The notes under the pieces were generated by a model. That model did not search any database. It saw only the letters and a list, made by a program, of their open reading frames with translations, and had not been told where the DNA came from. From Pseudanabaena yagii GIHE-NHR1 (GTDB lineage: Bacteria > Cyanobacteriota > Cyanobacteriia > Pseudanabaenales > Pseudanabaenaceae): 64,000 bases of DNA. Below, piece by piece: positions 54,385 through 62,747 of this stretch. The stretch spans positions 436,501-500,500 of the forward strand of contig NZ_JAAVJL010000002.1 in NCBI RefSeq assembly GCF_012863495.1, read 5' to 3'. Position 1 is the first letter of the stretch. Each line of letters begins with the position of its first letter. A program made the translations under genes and the position numbers.

Positions 54385-56421
54385 GTGAAAAAACTAATGA
54401 AGATTCAGGATATTCACCAAGACTTGATCAAAAAAATCAGCAAAAAGTTTTGGACGCGATCGCTTGTTTCAGGGGCAGCGATCGCCATGCTTGGGACAGT
54501 GACATGGCCTGTAGTAAATGGTAATGATCAGGCGATCGCTCAGCAAAACAATCAACTCATTGCTCAACAAAATCAATCACAGCAGCGATCGAACTCTGCT
54601 CAAGTACCGCCAATGCAGTTAATGCAAGCAGGCGATTTTAACTTTCCCATTTGGGTATGGGTAATTGGTGGCGTGGTGTTGGTATTTGTGTTTTTGCCAC
54701 AGGTGGGATGGATTTTAGGCTTGATTGTAATCGGTGAGCGTGAAGTCGGCATCGTTGTTAAGAAATTCTCCTTTCGTGGTGACTTACCCCCCGGACAATT
54801 AGTCGCTCTCAATGGCGAAGCAGGCTATCAAGCCGACACCCTCGCCCCTGGTTGGTATTTTGGCTATTACCCTTGGCAATATGGAATTCGCAAAGAATCG
54901 GTAGTGGTAATTCCCCAAGGCGAAATCGGCTTAATTATTGCTAACGATGGCAAATCGATTCCCCCCGATCGCATTCTCGGTAAAACCGTTCCCTGTGACA
55001 ACTTCCAAAATGCGAGACAGTTCCTCTTAGCTGGTGGTGAAAAGGGTAGACAGATTGGCATCTTAACCGCAGGAACCTATCGGATTAATACGGCTCTATT
55101 TACAATTATTACTTCGGCGAATGCTGGTCAAAATGGAATGTCGCCCAATGACTTGAAACTCTATTCTGTGGAAACGGAAAAAGTAGGTATTGTCACCACC
55201 CTAGATGGTATTCCCATTGAAGCAGGGGCGATCGCAGGGGCGATTATTCCTGAACATGACAACTTCCAAAATGCTCAATTATTCATTGATGGCGGCGGTC
55301 GGCGCGGCTTACAGGAACAGGTAATTCTATCGGGTTCATGGAATCTCAATCCTTGGTTTGCCAAAGTGGAACAGGTGAAAATGACCGAGATTCCCATTGG
55401 TTATGTGGGCGTAGTAATTTCCTTTGTCGGTGGTGCTCAAGATGATGTCAGTGGCGCTCTCTTTACCCACGGGCATCTAGTGAATGTTGGTGATAAAGGC
55501 GTATGGATTGAGCCGCTTTACCCTGGTAAACATCCTCTCAATACGCACATTATGAAAGTGGAACTCGTACCCACGACTAATATAGTGCTGAACTTTAGCG
55601 ATCGCATTGAAGAGCATGGCTATGATTCTAAACTTAGAGCTTTGAATGTACGTTCTAATGATGGCTTTGCCTTTAATTTGGAAGTAGCCCAGATCATCCA
55701 TGTGGGAGCCTTAGATGCGCCTAGAGTAATTTCGCGGGTTGGCTCGATGCAAAATCTCGTCGATCATGTACTGCGTCCAACTGTTGGCAATTATTTCCGC
55801 AATTCCGCACAGGCTTATACCGTGTTGGATTTTCTAATCGCCCGTAGCGATCGCCAAGCCGAAGCTGCTGAGTATATCCGTAATGCCATGCAAGCCTATG
55901 ATGTCCAAGCCGTTGATACGTTGCTCGGTCAAATTGAACCACCCGAAACCCTCATGCAAACGCTGACAGATCGCAAAATTGCCGAAGAACAGCGTAAAAC
56001 CTACGAAGTCCAGCGTATATCCCAAACTCAACGTCAAGAACTCGTGAGAGAAACATCGCTCGCTGATATTCAAAGGGAAATCGTCACGGCAGAGCAGGGT
56101 GTCCGCATTGCCGAACTGCAAGCTAATGCCAAAGTTAAAGAGGCAAGTGGTGAGGCGGAAGCAATCCGTGTTACAGGTGAAGCCAAAGCTGATGCCTATC
56201 GTGCTGGGGTTAATGCCCTCGGTGGTAATTCCTATGTAGCGTTACAAATGATGCAAGCGATCGGTGAAGGGAAAGTCCGCGTTGTGCCAGATGTCGCTGT
56301 TAATGGTGGCGATCGCGGCGGTGGCTTGCTGGATGGTGTATTAGGAATGATGCTTTGGAATCAAACTAAAGAAGCAAAAGAAACAAAAGTCGATAATTTC
56401 CCTAACTTGTCTTCCCACTGA
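54385..56421 (+). CDS. SPFH/Band 7 domain flotillin-like protein
   Basis: The 678-residue protein starts with GTG after a short GAGAGTGGGG leader. A signal-like helix (about 27-46) precedes a Gln-rich segment, a second helix (FPIWVWVIGGVVLVFVFLPQVGWILGLIVIG, 88-118), and then an SPFH domain at about 120-460. A coiled-coil C terminus follows with many Ala/Glu/Lys (RIAELQANAKVKEASGEAEA). Flotillins scaffold membrane microdomains. The long insertion-rich SPFH domain is larger than a classical flotillin. Confidence 0.8.
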   Translation: MKKLMKIQDIHQDLIKKISKKFWTRSLVSGAAIAMLGTVTWPVVNGNDQAIAQQNNQLIAQQNQSQQRSNSAQVPPMQLMQAGDFNFPIWVWVIGGVVLVFVFLPQVGWILGLIVIGEREVGIVVKKFSFRGDLPPGQLVALNGEAGYQADTLAPGWYFGYYPWQYGIRKESVVVIPQGEIGLIIANDGKSIPPDRILGKTVPCDNFQNARQFLLAGGEKGRQIGILTAGTYRINTALFTIITSANAGQNGMSPNDLKLYSVETEKVGIVTTLDGIPIEAGAIAGAIIPEHDNFQNAQLFIDGGGRRGLQEQVILSGSWNLNPWFAKVEQVKMTEIPIGYVGVVISFVGGAQDDVSGALFTHGHLVNVGDKGVWIEPLYPGKHPLNTHIMKVELVPTTNIVLNFSDRIEEHGYDSKLRALNVRSNDGFAFNLEVAQIIHVGALDAPRVISRVGSMQNLVDHVLRPTVGNYFRNSAQAYTVLDFLIARSDRQAEAAEYIRNAMQAYDVQAVDTLLGQIEPPETLMQTLTDRKIAEEQRKTYEVQRISQTQRQELVRETSLADIQREIVTAEQGVRIAELQANAKVKEASGEAEAIRVTGEAKADAYRAGVNALGGNSYVALQMMQAIGEGKVRVVPDVAVNGGDRGGGLLDGVLGMMLWNQTKEAKETKVDNFPNLSSH

Positions 56422-56451
56422 TTAGCTGAGCGCAATTAAACATAAAACTTA

Positions 56452-56490
56452 AAAACCTGTGGCGCACACGCAATGTGAACCACAGGTTTT
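56452..56490 (+). terminator. Terminator after the SPFH gene
   Basis: AAAACCTGTGG and its complement CCACAGGTTTT are separated by 17 bases and followed by T-rich sequence, 31 bp after the stop. Confidence 0.65.
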
Positions 56491-56533
56491 TACTATTTAG
56501 TCACACTTGGAAATGGGCAAAGCACGGCTCAAA

Positions 56534-56570
56534 GTAAAGAGTGGTGGCGCAATGCGCCGCCACTCTTTAC
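56534..56570. repeat. Perfect 17-bp stem-loop
   Basis: GTAAAGAGTGGTGGCGC-AAT-GCGCCGCCACTCTTTAC lies just downstream of the small Cys-rich gene on the minus strand and may end its transcript. Confidence 0.7.
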
Positions 56571-56573
56571 TAG

Positions 56574-56756
56574 CTATAACAAAACTAGGCTAGGGGTGAT
56601 ATTACTGGCTACTACGATAGATGAAGACTTTTCAGGAAAGCTCGCTAAATATAAGCGGCAAGACTCCCATTTACCTTGAACTGGAACTGACAACAAACTG
56701 CAATATCCGCCGTTTCGACCTTGTGGAGCATAATTTTTACAGAATCGGCAGTTCAT
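56574..56756 (-). CDS. Small Cys-rich conserved cyanobacterial protein (60 aa)
   Basis: I start it at ATG 56756 (MNCRFCKNYAPQG); the five codons before it are not convincing. Four Cys stand as CxxC...C...C (MNCRFCKNY, GGYCSLL, ESCRLY), a spacing suited to zinc or an Fe-S cluster. The arrangement looks like a short conserved family seen in cyanobacterial genomes, but I cannot name its function. It is monocistronic. Confidence 0.6.
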   Translation of the reverse strand: MNCRFCKNYAPQGRNGGYCSLLSVPVQGKWESCRLYLASFPEKSSSIVVASNITPSLVLL

Positions 56757-56828
56757 AAAAACCTCATACATCCAGATTCAATCGATATTATTGTTGCTCT
56801 TGTTGTCCTCCTAGCTTGTGATTAATTG

Positions 56829-56864
56829 CTACATTGATAGTGATCTTGATCACCATCAATGTAG
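56829..56864 (-). terminator. Stem-loop after cbiG-cobJ
   Basis: CTACATTGATAGTGATC-TT-GATCACCATCAATGTAG is a 17-bp stem with one mismatch, 22 bp past the stop of the cobalamin gene. Confidence 0.65.
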
Positions 56865-56886
56865 TTGCTCCCTCATTGATAGGAAC

Positions 56887-58299
56887 CTAACTGTATGTGC
56901 GGGGCGTATATACTCTGATGCGATCGCCTAATTCTAAAACCTTAGTCTTGCTCGAACCCACAATAATCACCGTTTGCATATCGGCAAGTTCAGGCTCTAA
57001 TTCCGCCAGTGTAATCACCTTCACATTCTCGCCTTTACGTCCCATTTTATGACCGAGAATTACTGGCGTATGAGGCGATCGCCATTTTAATAACGTCTCT
57101 TTGGCGGCTGGAAGTTGCCATTTGCGCTGTGTGGAAATGGGATTATAAATCGCAATCACAAAATCTGCTTGGGCGGCGGCGGATAATCTCTGCTCGATAA
57201 CTTCCCAAGGTTTGAGAATGTCTGATAGAGAAATAGTACAGAAATCATGTCCAATGGGTGAGCCAATGGCGGCGGCAGCAGCTTGGGCGGCAGATATACC
57301 AGGGGCAACATGAATATCAATCTGGTTCCATTTGGGACTATCTTGATCAACTACTTCAAATACGGCGGAAGCCATGCCATAGATTCCCGCATCTCCCGAT
57401 GAAACAATGACCACAGATTTCCCTGCGGTGGCTAATTCAAGGGCATGACGAGCGCGATCTAGCTCAACACGATTATCGGAAGCATGGATCGTTTTTCCTT
57501 TGGTAAATTCTTTAACTAGATTCACGTAGGTTTTATAACCGACAAAATCTGTAGCTGCTTCCAAAATTGCCTTGACTTCGGGCGACATCCATTTCGCTGC
57601 CCCCGGACCTGTGCCAATAATCGATACTTTACCGATGCTGCTGGGATTTTGAGGGGATTCGGTTTGATATACCAAGTATTTAGAGCTTAGTTTAGAAGCG
57701 ATCACCTCTAATTTCACCTCCTCAGAAATCACTTCTATTTGATGTGTGGCATCATCAGCAAAGGGAAGATTACTATCACTTAGCCAAGCTGCCTCACCAA
57801 TGAGTTTAACCCTTGCTCCTGCTAATAAATCTGCTAAAAAGGTCTTTGCTTCTTCATCGGAATTTAATAATCGATAATTAGGAGGAGGAGCTAATAATGA
57901 AGTTTGAAAGCGTAAATCGCCTGTGGTAGTGATGGCTGGTTGGACTTGGAGTGATTTGGCGATCGCTCTAGCAAGGTCATTAGCACCATTTAATCCACCC
58001 AATAGCGGCACAACTGCACTGCCATCCTCAGCGATCGCAATTACGGGTGGTTCGGCGCGTTTATCTGAGAGGAGGGGGGCTAGCGATCGGATGAGGATGC
58101 CTGCGGCACAAATGCCAATGATTGCATGTCCTTGGCTAAATAGTTCACTGACAGTTTCGCTAAATTTGTCATAGGTATGATCGGCGGTTTGGGTGCGTGA
58201 GGCAATCCCATAAATTGTGGCGTTAGGAATTACGGTTTGCACTTGTCTCGCGATCGCAATACTCTTTTCCCCTAAGACAATGATTACAGATGATTTCAT
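56887..58299 (-). CDS. cobJ: CbiG-CobJ fusion (cobalamin ring contraction enzyme)
   Basis: The 470-residue fusion joins a CbiG-like N-terminal part (1-225: GHAIIGICAAGILIRSLAPLL; AIAEDGSAVVPLLGGLNGANDLA) to a precorrin-3B/cobalt-precorrin-3 C17-methyltransferase (226-470: KVSIIGTGPGAAKWMSPE; VVIVSSGDAGIYGMAS; DFCTISLSDILKPWE). CbiG opens the lactone and CobJ methylates C17 during corrin ring contraction. Such fusions are common in cyanobacteria. No cobalamin riboswitch was recognised upstream, and the next gene is the accessory segment. Confidence 0.93.
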   Translation of the reverse strand: MKSSVIIVLGEKSIAIARQVQTVIPNATIYGIASRTQTADHTYDKFSETVSELFSQGHAIIGICAAGILIRSLAPLLSDKRAEPPVIAIAEDGSAVVPLLGGLNGANDLARAIAKSLQVQPAITTTGDLRFQTSLLAPPPNYRLLNSDEEAKTFLADLLAGARVKLIGEAAWLSDSNLPFADDATHQIEVISEEVKLEVIASKLSSKYLVYQTESPQNPSSIGKVSIIGTGPGAAKWMSPEVKAILEAATDFVGYKTYVNLVKEFTKGKTIHASDNRVELDRARHALELATAGKSVVIVSSGDAGIYGMASAVFEVVDQDSPKWNQIDIHVAPGISAAQAAAAAIGSPIGHDFCTISLSDILKPWEVIEQRLSAAAQADFVIAIYNPISTQRKWQLPAAKETLLKWRSPHTPVILGHKMGRKGENVKVITLAELEPELADMQTVIIVGSSKTKVLELGDRIRVYTPRTYS

Positions 58300-58558
58300 T
58301 TATTTTTTGCTGTTTGACTGCTATTTTTACTGTTTATTTGTTAATTTGTTCCTAGATGAAACTGGGGCAATTAGTAATATTTTTGAGGAATAGATTTTCC
58401 TATCTTTAGTGTAGTTTTTTGTAGCTTTTCTTGACTTAGCTTTTTAATTTGGCTATAGTTTAATCCATAGATTGTCAGCAAAATTTCCTCTAAAATTACT
58501 GTGTCTTAAAACTTAATGAGCCGCGTAAATCCCACCTTAGGTGAATCCCCAAAAAGGA

Positions 58559-59260
58559 CTAGGGGGCATTGACAACAGTATTAAAAGCATCTGTATACCA
58601 CTGGTTAAAGTTTCCAGCACATTCAGGGTGATTTAGATAATCCTGTGATGATGCCAATTCAGCTAATTTATCTTGTAATGCTGTTTCTAGATTCCAACCA
58701 ACAGATTTAAAGTAGGTTGCATCATTGGTTCCCCAAGTGGTGTACTGCTCTTGATAAGTCGTACAGTCAAAGGAATATGCACAGCTACCATCATCAATAG
58801 TTGCAAGAGGGTTGTAATTTAGAGCGTTTGGATCGGTACAACCATAGAAATCTGTTGATGGACTGCAATCATAAAGCTGCACAGATTTGAAAGAGCGATC
58901 GCTACCACACCCGCCAAATTCAACCACAGATACATCAACCAAACCGCCTGAATCGAAAAGCTGTACAGATTTGGATGAGCGATCGCTACCACACCCCGTA
59001 AACTCAACCACAGATACATCAATAGACTGACAATCAAAACTACAGCTACCATCATCAACGGTTGCATCAGGGTTGTAATTAGTCGCATTTGGATTAGTAC
59101 ACCCATAGACAGGGTAAATACAACTCCCGTCATTAATATTCGCGTTAGGGTTGTAATTAGTTGCTAAAGGATCGGTACATCCGTAATGAGGACAAAGCGG
59201 ATCATCAGGAAAAAGAGAGCAAAACTCAGGAGGAGGAGGAGGAGGGGGATTGGAGTGCAA
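58559..59260 (-). CDS. Cys-rich GCTD-repeat protein (probably the 3' part of the adjacent long protein)
   Basis: The 233-residue frame begins at a TTG near a run of Pro codons. It carries three GCTD/NP-type repeats (GCTDPLATNYNP, GCTNPNATNYNPD, GCTDPNALNYNPL, each followed by an IDDGSC- or TVDDGSC-like end). A pair of 28-residue repeats is inserted between the second and third (GCGSDRSSKSVQLFD and GCGSDRSFKSVQLYD). The Cys and Asp pattern suggests disulfides and calcium binding. It overlaps the previous frame by 97 bp, and a -1 shift at the C5 tract 59244-59248 would join the two. Function unknown; an extracellular or virion fibre is plausible. Confidence 0.6.
   Translation of the reverse strand: MHSNPPPPPPPEFCSLFPDDPLCPHYGCTDPLATNYNPNANINDGSCIYPVYGCTNPNATNYNPDATVDDGSCSFDCQSIDVSVVEFTGCGSDRSSKSVQLFDSGGLVDVSVVEFGGCGSDRSFKSVQLYDCSPSTDFYGCTDPNALNYNPLATIDDGSCAYSFDCTTYQEQYTTWGTNDATYFKSVGWNLETALQDKLAELASSQDYLNHPECAGNFNQWYTDAFNTVVNAP
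58876..59022 (-). repeat. 84-bp direct repeat within the GCTD-repeat gene
   Basis: Two in-frame units with a period of 84 bp start at 58876 and 58960. Each encodes VDVSVVEF(T/G)GCGSDRS(S/F)KSVQL and contains one HIP1 site. The second unit is shorter. Confidence 0.8.
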
Positions 59261-60087
59261 GGGGGAATGAAATAGGAGGGTAGTGTACCCTTCTGAACTC
59301 TTACCCCGTTGACTGTGTTATATGAATCGGTTGTATCAGTTTCTTTTATTATTTCGACAGATGGCGAATTAGTCCAAAAACCCTGACCGTCAGCATATCC
59401 CGCTATTGGTGGTGTTACAAACTTAGTCCCATTAAGTTCCGTGACGACAAACTCAGTTTCAAAAACAAAGACGTTGTTATATAGAATCACCTGCCCCAAG
59501 TAATTCTTTTTGATAATTCCGAAATCATTAGCAGCTCTTTCTCTGGTATAACCTGCGGGGCATTTATCAAACAGCTTAGGCGGCGAGGGTGGCGGAGGTG
59601 GAGTATCGGGGGGACATGGTGAGCATTCGCAGTTCTCATACCACTTTTGATAAAGCCAAAACCCAACAATTTTATCTAGGATTTTTGTTGAATTTCCCTG
59701 CAAAATATCATTTGCAGTAAAAAAGTAATTGAGAATGGGAACTAATTCCGCTATGAACTGAAACACATCCTGATAAGTGATGTCATCAGGCAAAGGGGGC
59801 GGGTTTTTGGCGCAAAACTGACTAACATCAATTTGCCCCGTTATTTCATCGATAACGATTTCAAAACCCTTTTTAGCAACCTTTTTGAGAATATCGCCAA
59901 ACACCTGATCAGCATTTTGTAAATCAGGATTAAGTGAAGCTACTTTTTTAATAGCGGCTGGAACTACATCCAACAATCGACACAGATTACCCTCTAATCC
60001 AAAGAGAGCGCAAAGCACACCTATATCAACGGGATTAATAAAATCTACAGCCCCGCTTTGTTTCTGAGAGCCACACTGACAAGTCAT
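59164..60087 (-). CDS. Proline-linked accessory protein (5' part of a possible fusion)
   Basis: The 307-residue protein begins with TCQCGSQKQSG, has a helical N-terminal domain to about 155, a CECSPCPPDTPPPPPSPP linker (163-180), a beta-rich domain (185-275) and then TLPSYFIPPCTPIP. From there the annotated frame turns into LLLLLLSFALFFL, which is the -1 read of a Pro-rich stretch. The other frame continues PPPPPPEFCSLFPDD into the GCTD repeats. The last 30 residues are therefore probably artefactual. Function unknown. It overlaps the next upstream gene by 4 bp. Confidence 0.6.
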   Translation of the reverse strand: MTCQCGSQKQSGAVDFINPVDIGVLCALFGLEGNLCRLLDVVPAAIKKVASLNPDLQNADQVFGDILKKVAKKGFEIVIDEITGQIDVSQFCAKNPPPLPDDITYQDVFQFIAELVPILNYFFTANDILQGNSTKILDKIVGFWLYQKWYENCECSPCPPDTPPPPPSPPKLFDKCPAGYTRERAANDFGIIKKNYLGQVILYNNVFVFETEFVVTELNGTKFVTPPIAGYADGQGFWTNSPSVEIIKETDTTDSYNTVNGVRVQKGTLPSYFIPPCTPIPLLLLLLSFALFFLMIRFVLITDVPIL

Positions 60088-60866
60088 ATTGACCTCATAA
60101 ATTTGACTGTCGCGGTAACTTGATTGCTAAGGTATAGAGAACCGTAGCGACGATAAACACCTGATAAATCCGATAAATCAAACCATTGACTTTTATATTC
60201 AACTTTCTTGTCAGAATTCCAGTAAACATTATCGGAACCTTCTGTTTTAAATCCCGTACTAAGAGTTCCTAAAAGTGAGTAGTATTTCTCTAGATTGCTA
60301 TCACTGCTATTAAATCTTTTACCGTACCAATCAGGAATATTAGCCGCAATAATTACCAAGCTTTCGGCATCATAAGGTATTTGAAAACTCGCTGAAGCGC
60401 TTAAAGATATCGTGCCGTATAAATATTGTTTTTTCCTATTTAGCCGTTTTTTAATTTCTTCTAAAAGAATCTCTTTGAGGAAATCAATAATCAAGCTTGC
60501 AATGAACTTAACGGGTGCTTTATAACCAACCAAAATAGCAATTAACTTAGGTAGCCAAACTAAAGCACCGCCGTTAGGATAGGGAATAATACTGTTGTCG
60601 CCTAACGCTTGCACATACTCATTTTCAATGCTTTGAATAACCGTAAATGTTGCGCTAATCGCTTCATTTACTTCTTGTTGAGCTTGTGATATTTCTTGTA
60701 GAGAATCTGGATTATCAAGCTGTATTGATGGCGGATTCCAACTGTTATCTAAAATGGTTACATTGTATAAAACTGATGATTGAGCATCACTACCAAGATT
60801 GCAGAATTTATCATAAATATCTGCAATCTTAGAGTAAATATCTTGGAGTGTTTCAAGCTGTGACAT
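60084..60866 (-). CDS. Hypothetical protein of the accessory segment (260 aa)
   Basis: It has a helical N terminus (1-115), a hydrophobic amphipathic segment (LVWLPKLIAILVGYKAPVKFIASLIIDFLKEILL, about 103-136) and a beta-rich C-terminal domain (GTISLSASASFQIPYDAESLVIIAA and later). Neighbours overlap it by 4 bp and 7 bp gaps, so it is part of one transcript running 62498 to 58559. No recognised family; membrane contact is possible. Confidence 0.55.
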   Translation of the reverse strand: MSQLETLQDIYSKIADIYDKFCNLGSDAQSSVLYNVTILDNSWNPPSIQLDNPDSLQEISQAQQEVNEAISATFTVIQSIENEYVQALGDNSIIPYPNGGALVWLPKLIAILVGYKAPVKFIASLIIDFLKEILLEEIKKRLNRKKQYLYGTISLSASASFQIPYDAESLVIIAANIPDWYGKRFNSSDSNLEKYYSLLGTLSTGFKTEGSDNVYWNSDKKVEYKSQWFDLSDLSGVYRRYGSLYLSNQVTATVKFMRSI

Positions 60867-60873
60867 CAGTAAA

Positions 60874-61239
60874 CTACATCTCTATCCCAGAATTTTCTGA
60901 GTACCAACGTTCATCAATAGTGCTGTAATGCTTTTCCTGGATAGGTTGGGTTAACAATCCTCTTAGGCGTTCGGTTTCCTCTTCGCCTAGTACTTTGCGT
61001 TGGAGCTGTGCAACGCGCTCATCGACTCTGACATAGAACTTAGAAAGCTCATCAAGTCTATGATCGTGGGCTGAAAGTGTATCAGAAACAGAATCAAATT
61101 CTGTTTCCAACTTTTTACCTAAATTATTAGTATCTTTTTCCAGTGCTGCTAGTCTTGCGTCACGCTCACCGAAGGCGTAGACAACACTCAAGACAGCGAT
61201 CGCAAATGTTGCGATCGCTATTAAATCTTGAATGGGCAT
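60874..61239 (-). CDS. Small protein with one membrane helix and a coiled coil (121 aa)
   Basis: One N-terminal helix (LIAIATFAIAVLSVVYAF, about 5-22) is followed by a heptad-rich coiled coil (about 25-90: LAALEKDTNNLGKKLETEFDSVSDTL... DELSKFYVRVDERVAQLQRKVLG). This design is common in phage holin-like, spanin-like or anchoring proteins, but there is no specific match. It sits in the middle of the accessory operon, 2 bp after the preceding gene. Confidence 0.6.
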   Translation of the reverse strand: MPIQDLIAIATFAIAVLSVVYAFGERDARLAALEKDTNNLGKKLETEFDSVSDTLSAHDHRLDELSKFYVRVDERVAQLQRKVLGEEETERLRGLLTQPIQEKHYSTIDERWYSENSGIEM

Positions 61240-61241
61240 AT

Positions 61242-61700
61242 CTACACCTTAACTTCGTTGACTTTCTGGATGATTCTGTATTCAGCGCTTGCTGTGCCAT
61301 CCCAACTATGATTGATGGTCATGGTTGTGAATGGCTGAACTAGACCGCCTAAAGGGTCGTATTCTTGCAATTGCTGAAATTGTTCAAGAGTCAGAATTGG
61401 CACTTCTAAACGCCGTTTTAGTTTGGTTCCAAAACACGCTGAACTTGTACCATTTGTAATCAATTCCAGAACAACATGACGGGGATGAATCCCATACTCA
61501 TTTTTATTCTTATTGAGTTTGATATGTGCAGGAATCCTTGGAGCGCTAACATTTTGCGTCTCATTGATTTTTGCCGCCGATGTCCCAACATTGTAAGTAT
61601 CCAAACTTACTTTCATTAAAGCGGCGATACCTAACACACCATTGCCATCTTTGAGTTCAACCTCATAGGCAAAATCTTGTTTTTGAATGCCTCTAGCCAT
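61242..61700 (-). CDS. Accessory small protein, paralogue 3 (152 aa)
   Basis: This soluble, beta-rich small protein has no signal peptide or membrane helix. Its segment NEYGIHPRHVVLELITNG matches the PRHCILTL and PRYVIAHH segments of the two upstream proteins, indicating common descent with insertions. It ends 2 bp before the coiled-coil gene. Three related small proteins in a row suggest structural roles such as virion coat or tube components, which is an inference only. Confidence 0.55.
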   Translation of the reverse strand: MARGIQKQDFAYEVELKDGNGVLGIAALMKVSLDTYNVGTSAAKINETQNVSAPRIPAHIKLNKNKNEYGIHPRHVVLELITNGTSSACFGTKLKRRLEVPILTLEQFQQLQEYDPLGGLVQPFTTMTINHSWDGTASAEYRIIQKVNEVKV

Positions 61701-61757
61701 TTTGCTTTATCTCTGTCTACTAATTTATTTACTTACTTTTTACAAACTTGTTAATGC

Positions 61758-62117
61758 TTAACGCATTTGTTCACTGACGATACTGCCTACAATCCATTGA
61801 CGACCGTTAACAGTTATCTCAGAGCCTGCAGGTGGTGTGGTTGCAGGATCGAGAACGATTACGCGCTTTGTAGTCTGTGAAGGTGGCAATAAACAGCCTG
61901 TGCTTGCTGCCGTAGACTTCAAAGTTAAAATGCAATGTCTAGGTTTACAGCCAACAGCCTTAGCATTTTTGGAAAATTCAAAAGTAATATTTTCGGTCGG
62001 TGTGCCCGTTGGCGCTGCGCCTCTAACGCTTGCCAGTTCAGCACTATCATCTGTACGAGCATAGAAAATATTGCCTTTATCGGTCTTATATTTATATCTA
62101 CTGGTTCCGCTTGCCAT
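61758..62117 (-). CDS. Accessory small protein, paralogue 2 (119 aa)
   Basis: The N terminus GTSRYKYKTDKGNIFYARTDDSAEL matches DFKYTDNKGNSWLLRLDKSN of the next upstream gene, and the core GCKPRHCILTL matches the other two paralogues. The protein ends TVNGRQWIVGSIVSEQMR. Beta-rich, with a stable-looking hydrophobic pattern. Function unknown. Confidence 0.55.
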   Translation of the reverse strand: MASGTSRYKYKTDKGNIFYARTDDSAELASVRGAAPTGTPTENITFEFSKNAKAVGCKPRHCILTLKSTAASTGCLLPPSQTTKRVIVLDPATTPPAGSEITVNGRQWIVGSIVSEQMR

Positions 62118-62123
62118 AGTTAT

Positions 62124-62498
62124 TTAGGGGCTATCGTTTTGGTACGTGTCGATGAGCTTGGCGGTATATTTGGCGCGTTCAGCCTTTCGCTCACCAATTG
62201 TAAAAGTCTGCATACTTCCGTCTTGGTAATCTCTTAACTGAATTGTGCTTTGTGAGCCTGTCCATAATGGGGCGGTAACAGATTGGCAGATAATATCCCG
62301 TTTAATTGGTCTGGTTGGATGATGAGCAATTACATATCGTGGCTCTATATTTCTGGGTAAATACGGTAAGCCTAGATCTGATGATGTAATAGCTGTGAAT
62401 CCCGTTCCAGTCGTCAAACAGTTGGATTTATCAAGTCTAAGTAGCCATGAATTTCCTTTGTTATCTGTGTATTTAAAATCTGCTAAACTACCTGCCAT
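62124..62498 (-). CDS. Accessory small protein, paralogue 1 (124 aa)
   Basis: First gene of the minus-strand accessory row. The start has GAGGA about 11 bp upstream. Shared features with the two proteins after it are the KYTDNKGNSW N-terminal motif, the EPRYVIAHHPTRP core and a C-terminal FTIGERKAER segment. Codon use includes HIP1 sites like the host. Function unknown. Confidence 0.55.
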   Translation of the reverse strand: MAGSLADFKYTDNKGNSWLLRLDKSNCLTTGTGFTAITSSDLGLPYLPRNIEPRYVIAHHPTRPIKRDIICQSVTAPLWTGSQSTIQLRDYQDGSMQTFTIGERKAERAKYTAKLIDTYQNDSP

Positions 62499-62747
62499 TT
62501 TTTGGATGTCCTCGCGGCGTTAAATGAAATTAAATTGCACCGCGCCATTGTACTTACCTTGTCAAGTCATGCTGTATTTTTGCCTGTGCAGCTCGGCGGC
62601 GCAATTTCGCGGAAATAGATAGAAATGAGAAGATAGCTAAACGGCTGATTGCTATACGGGGAGAGACTTTATAGGTATAGTAAGGGGTGGGTGGTAACTT
62701 CTATCTCTCACTTATTTATCATTTCATTCTTTAAGTGAGAGGTTTGA
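62499..62747. other. Divergent control region of the accessory segment
   Basis: About 250 bp between the divergent integrase and small-paralogue genes. An inverted repeat CTCTCACTTA...TAAGTGAGAG (62705-62741, 10-bp stem, 17-base loop) lies just before the integrase start. On the minus strand a TTGACA (about 62557) upstream of the first paralogue could be a -35 element, but no matching -10 was found. Confidence 0.5.

Noticed and set aside
58300-58558. Attachment site or tRNA at the edge of the accessory segment
   Set aside because: No tRNA-like fold or repeat matching the other side could be seen in the window.
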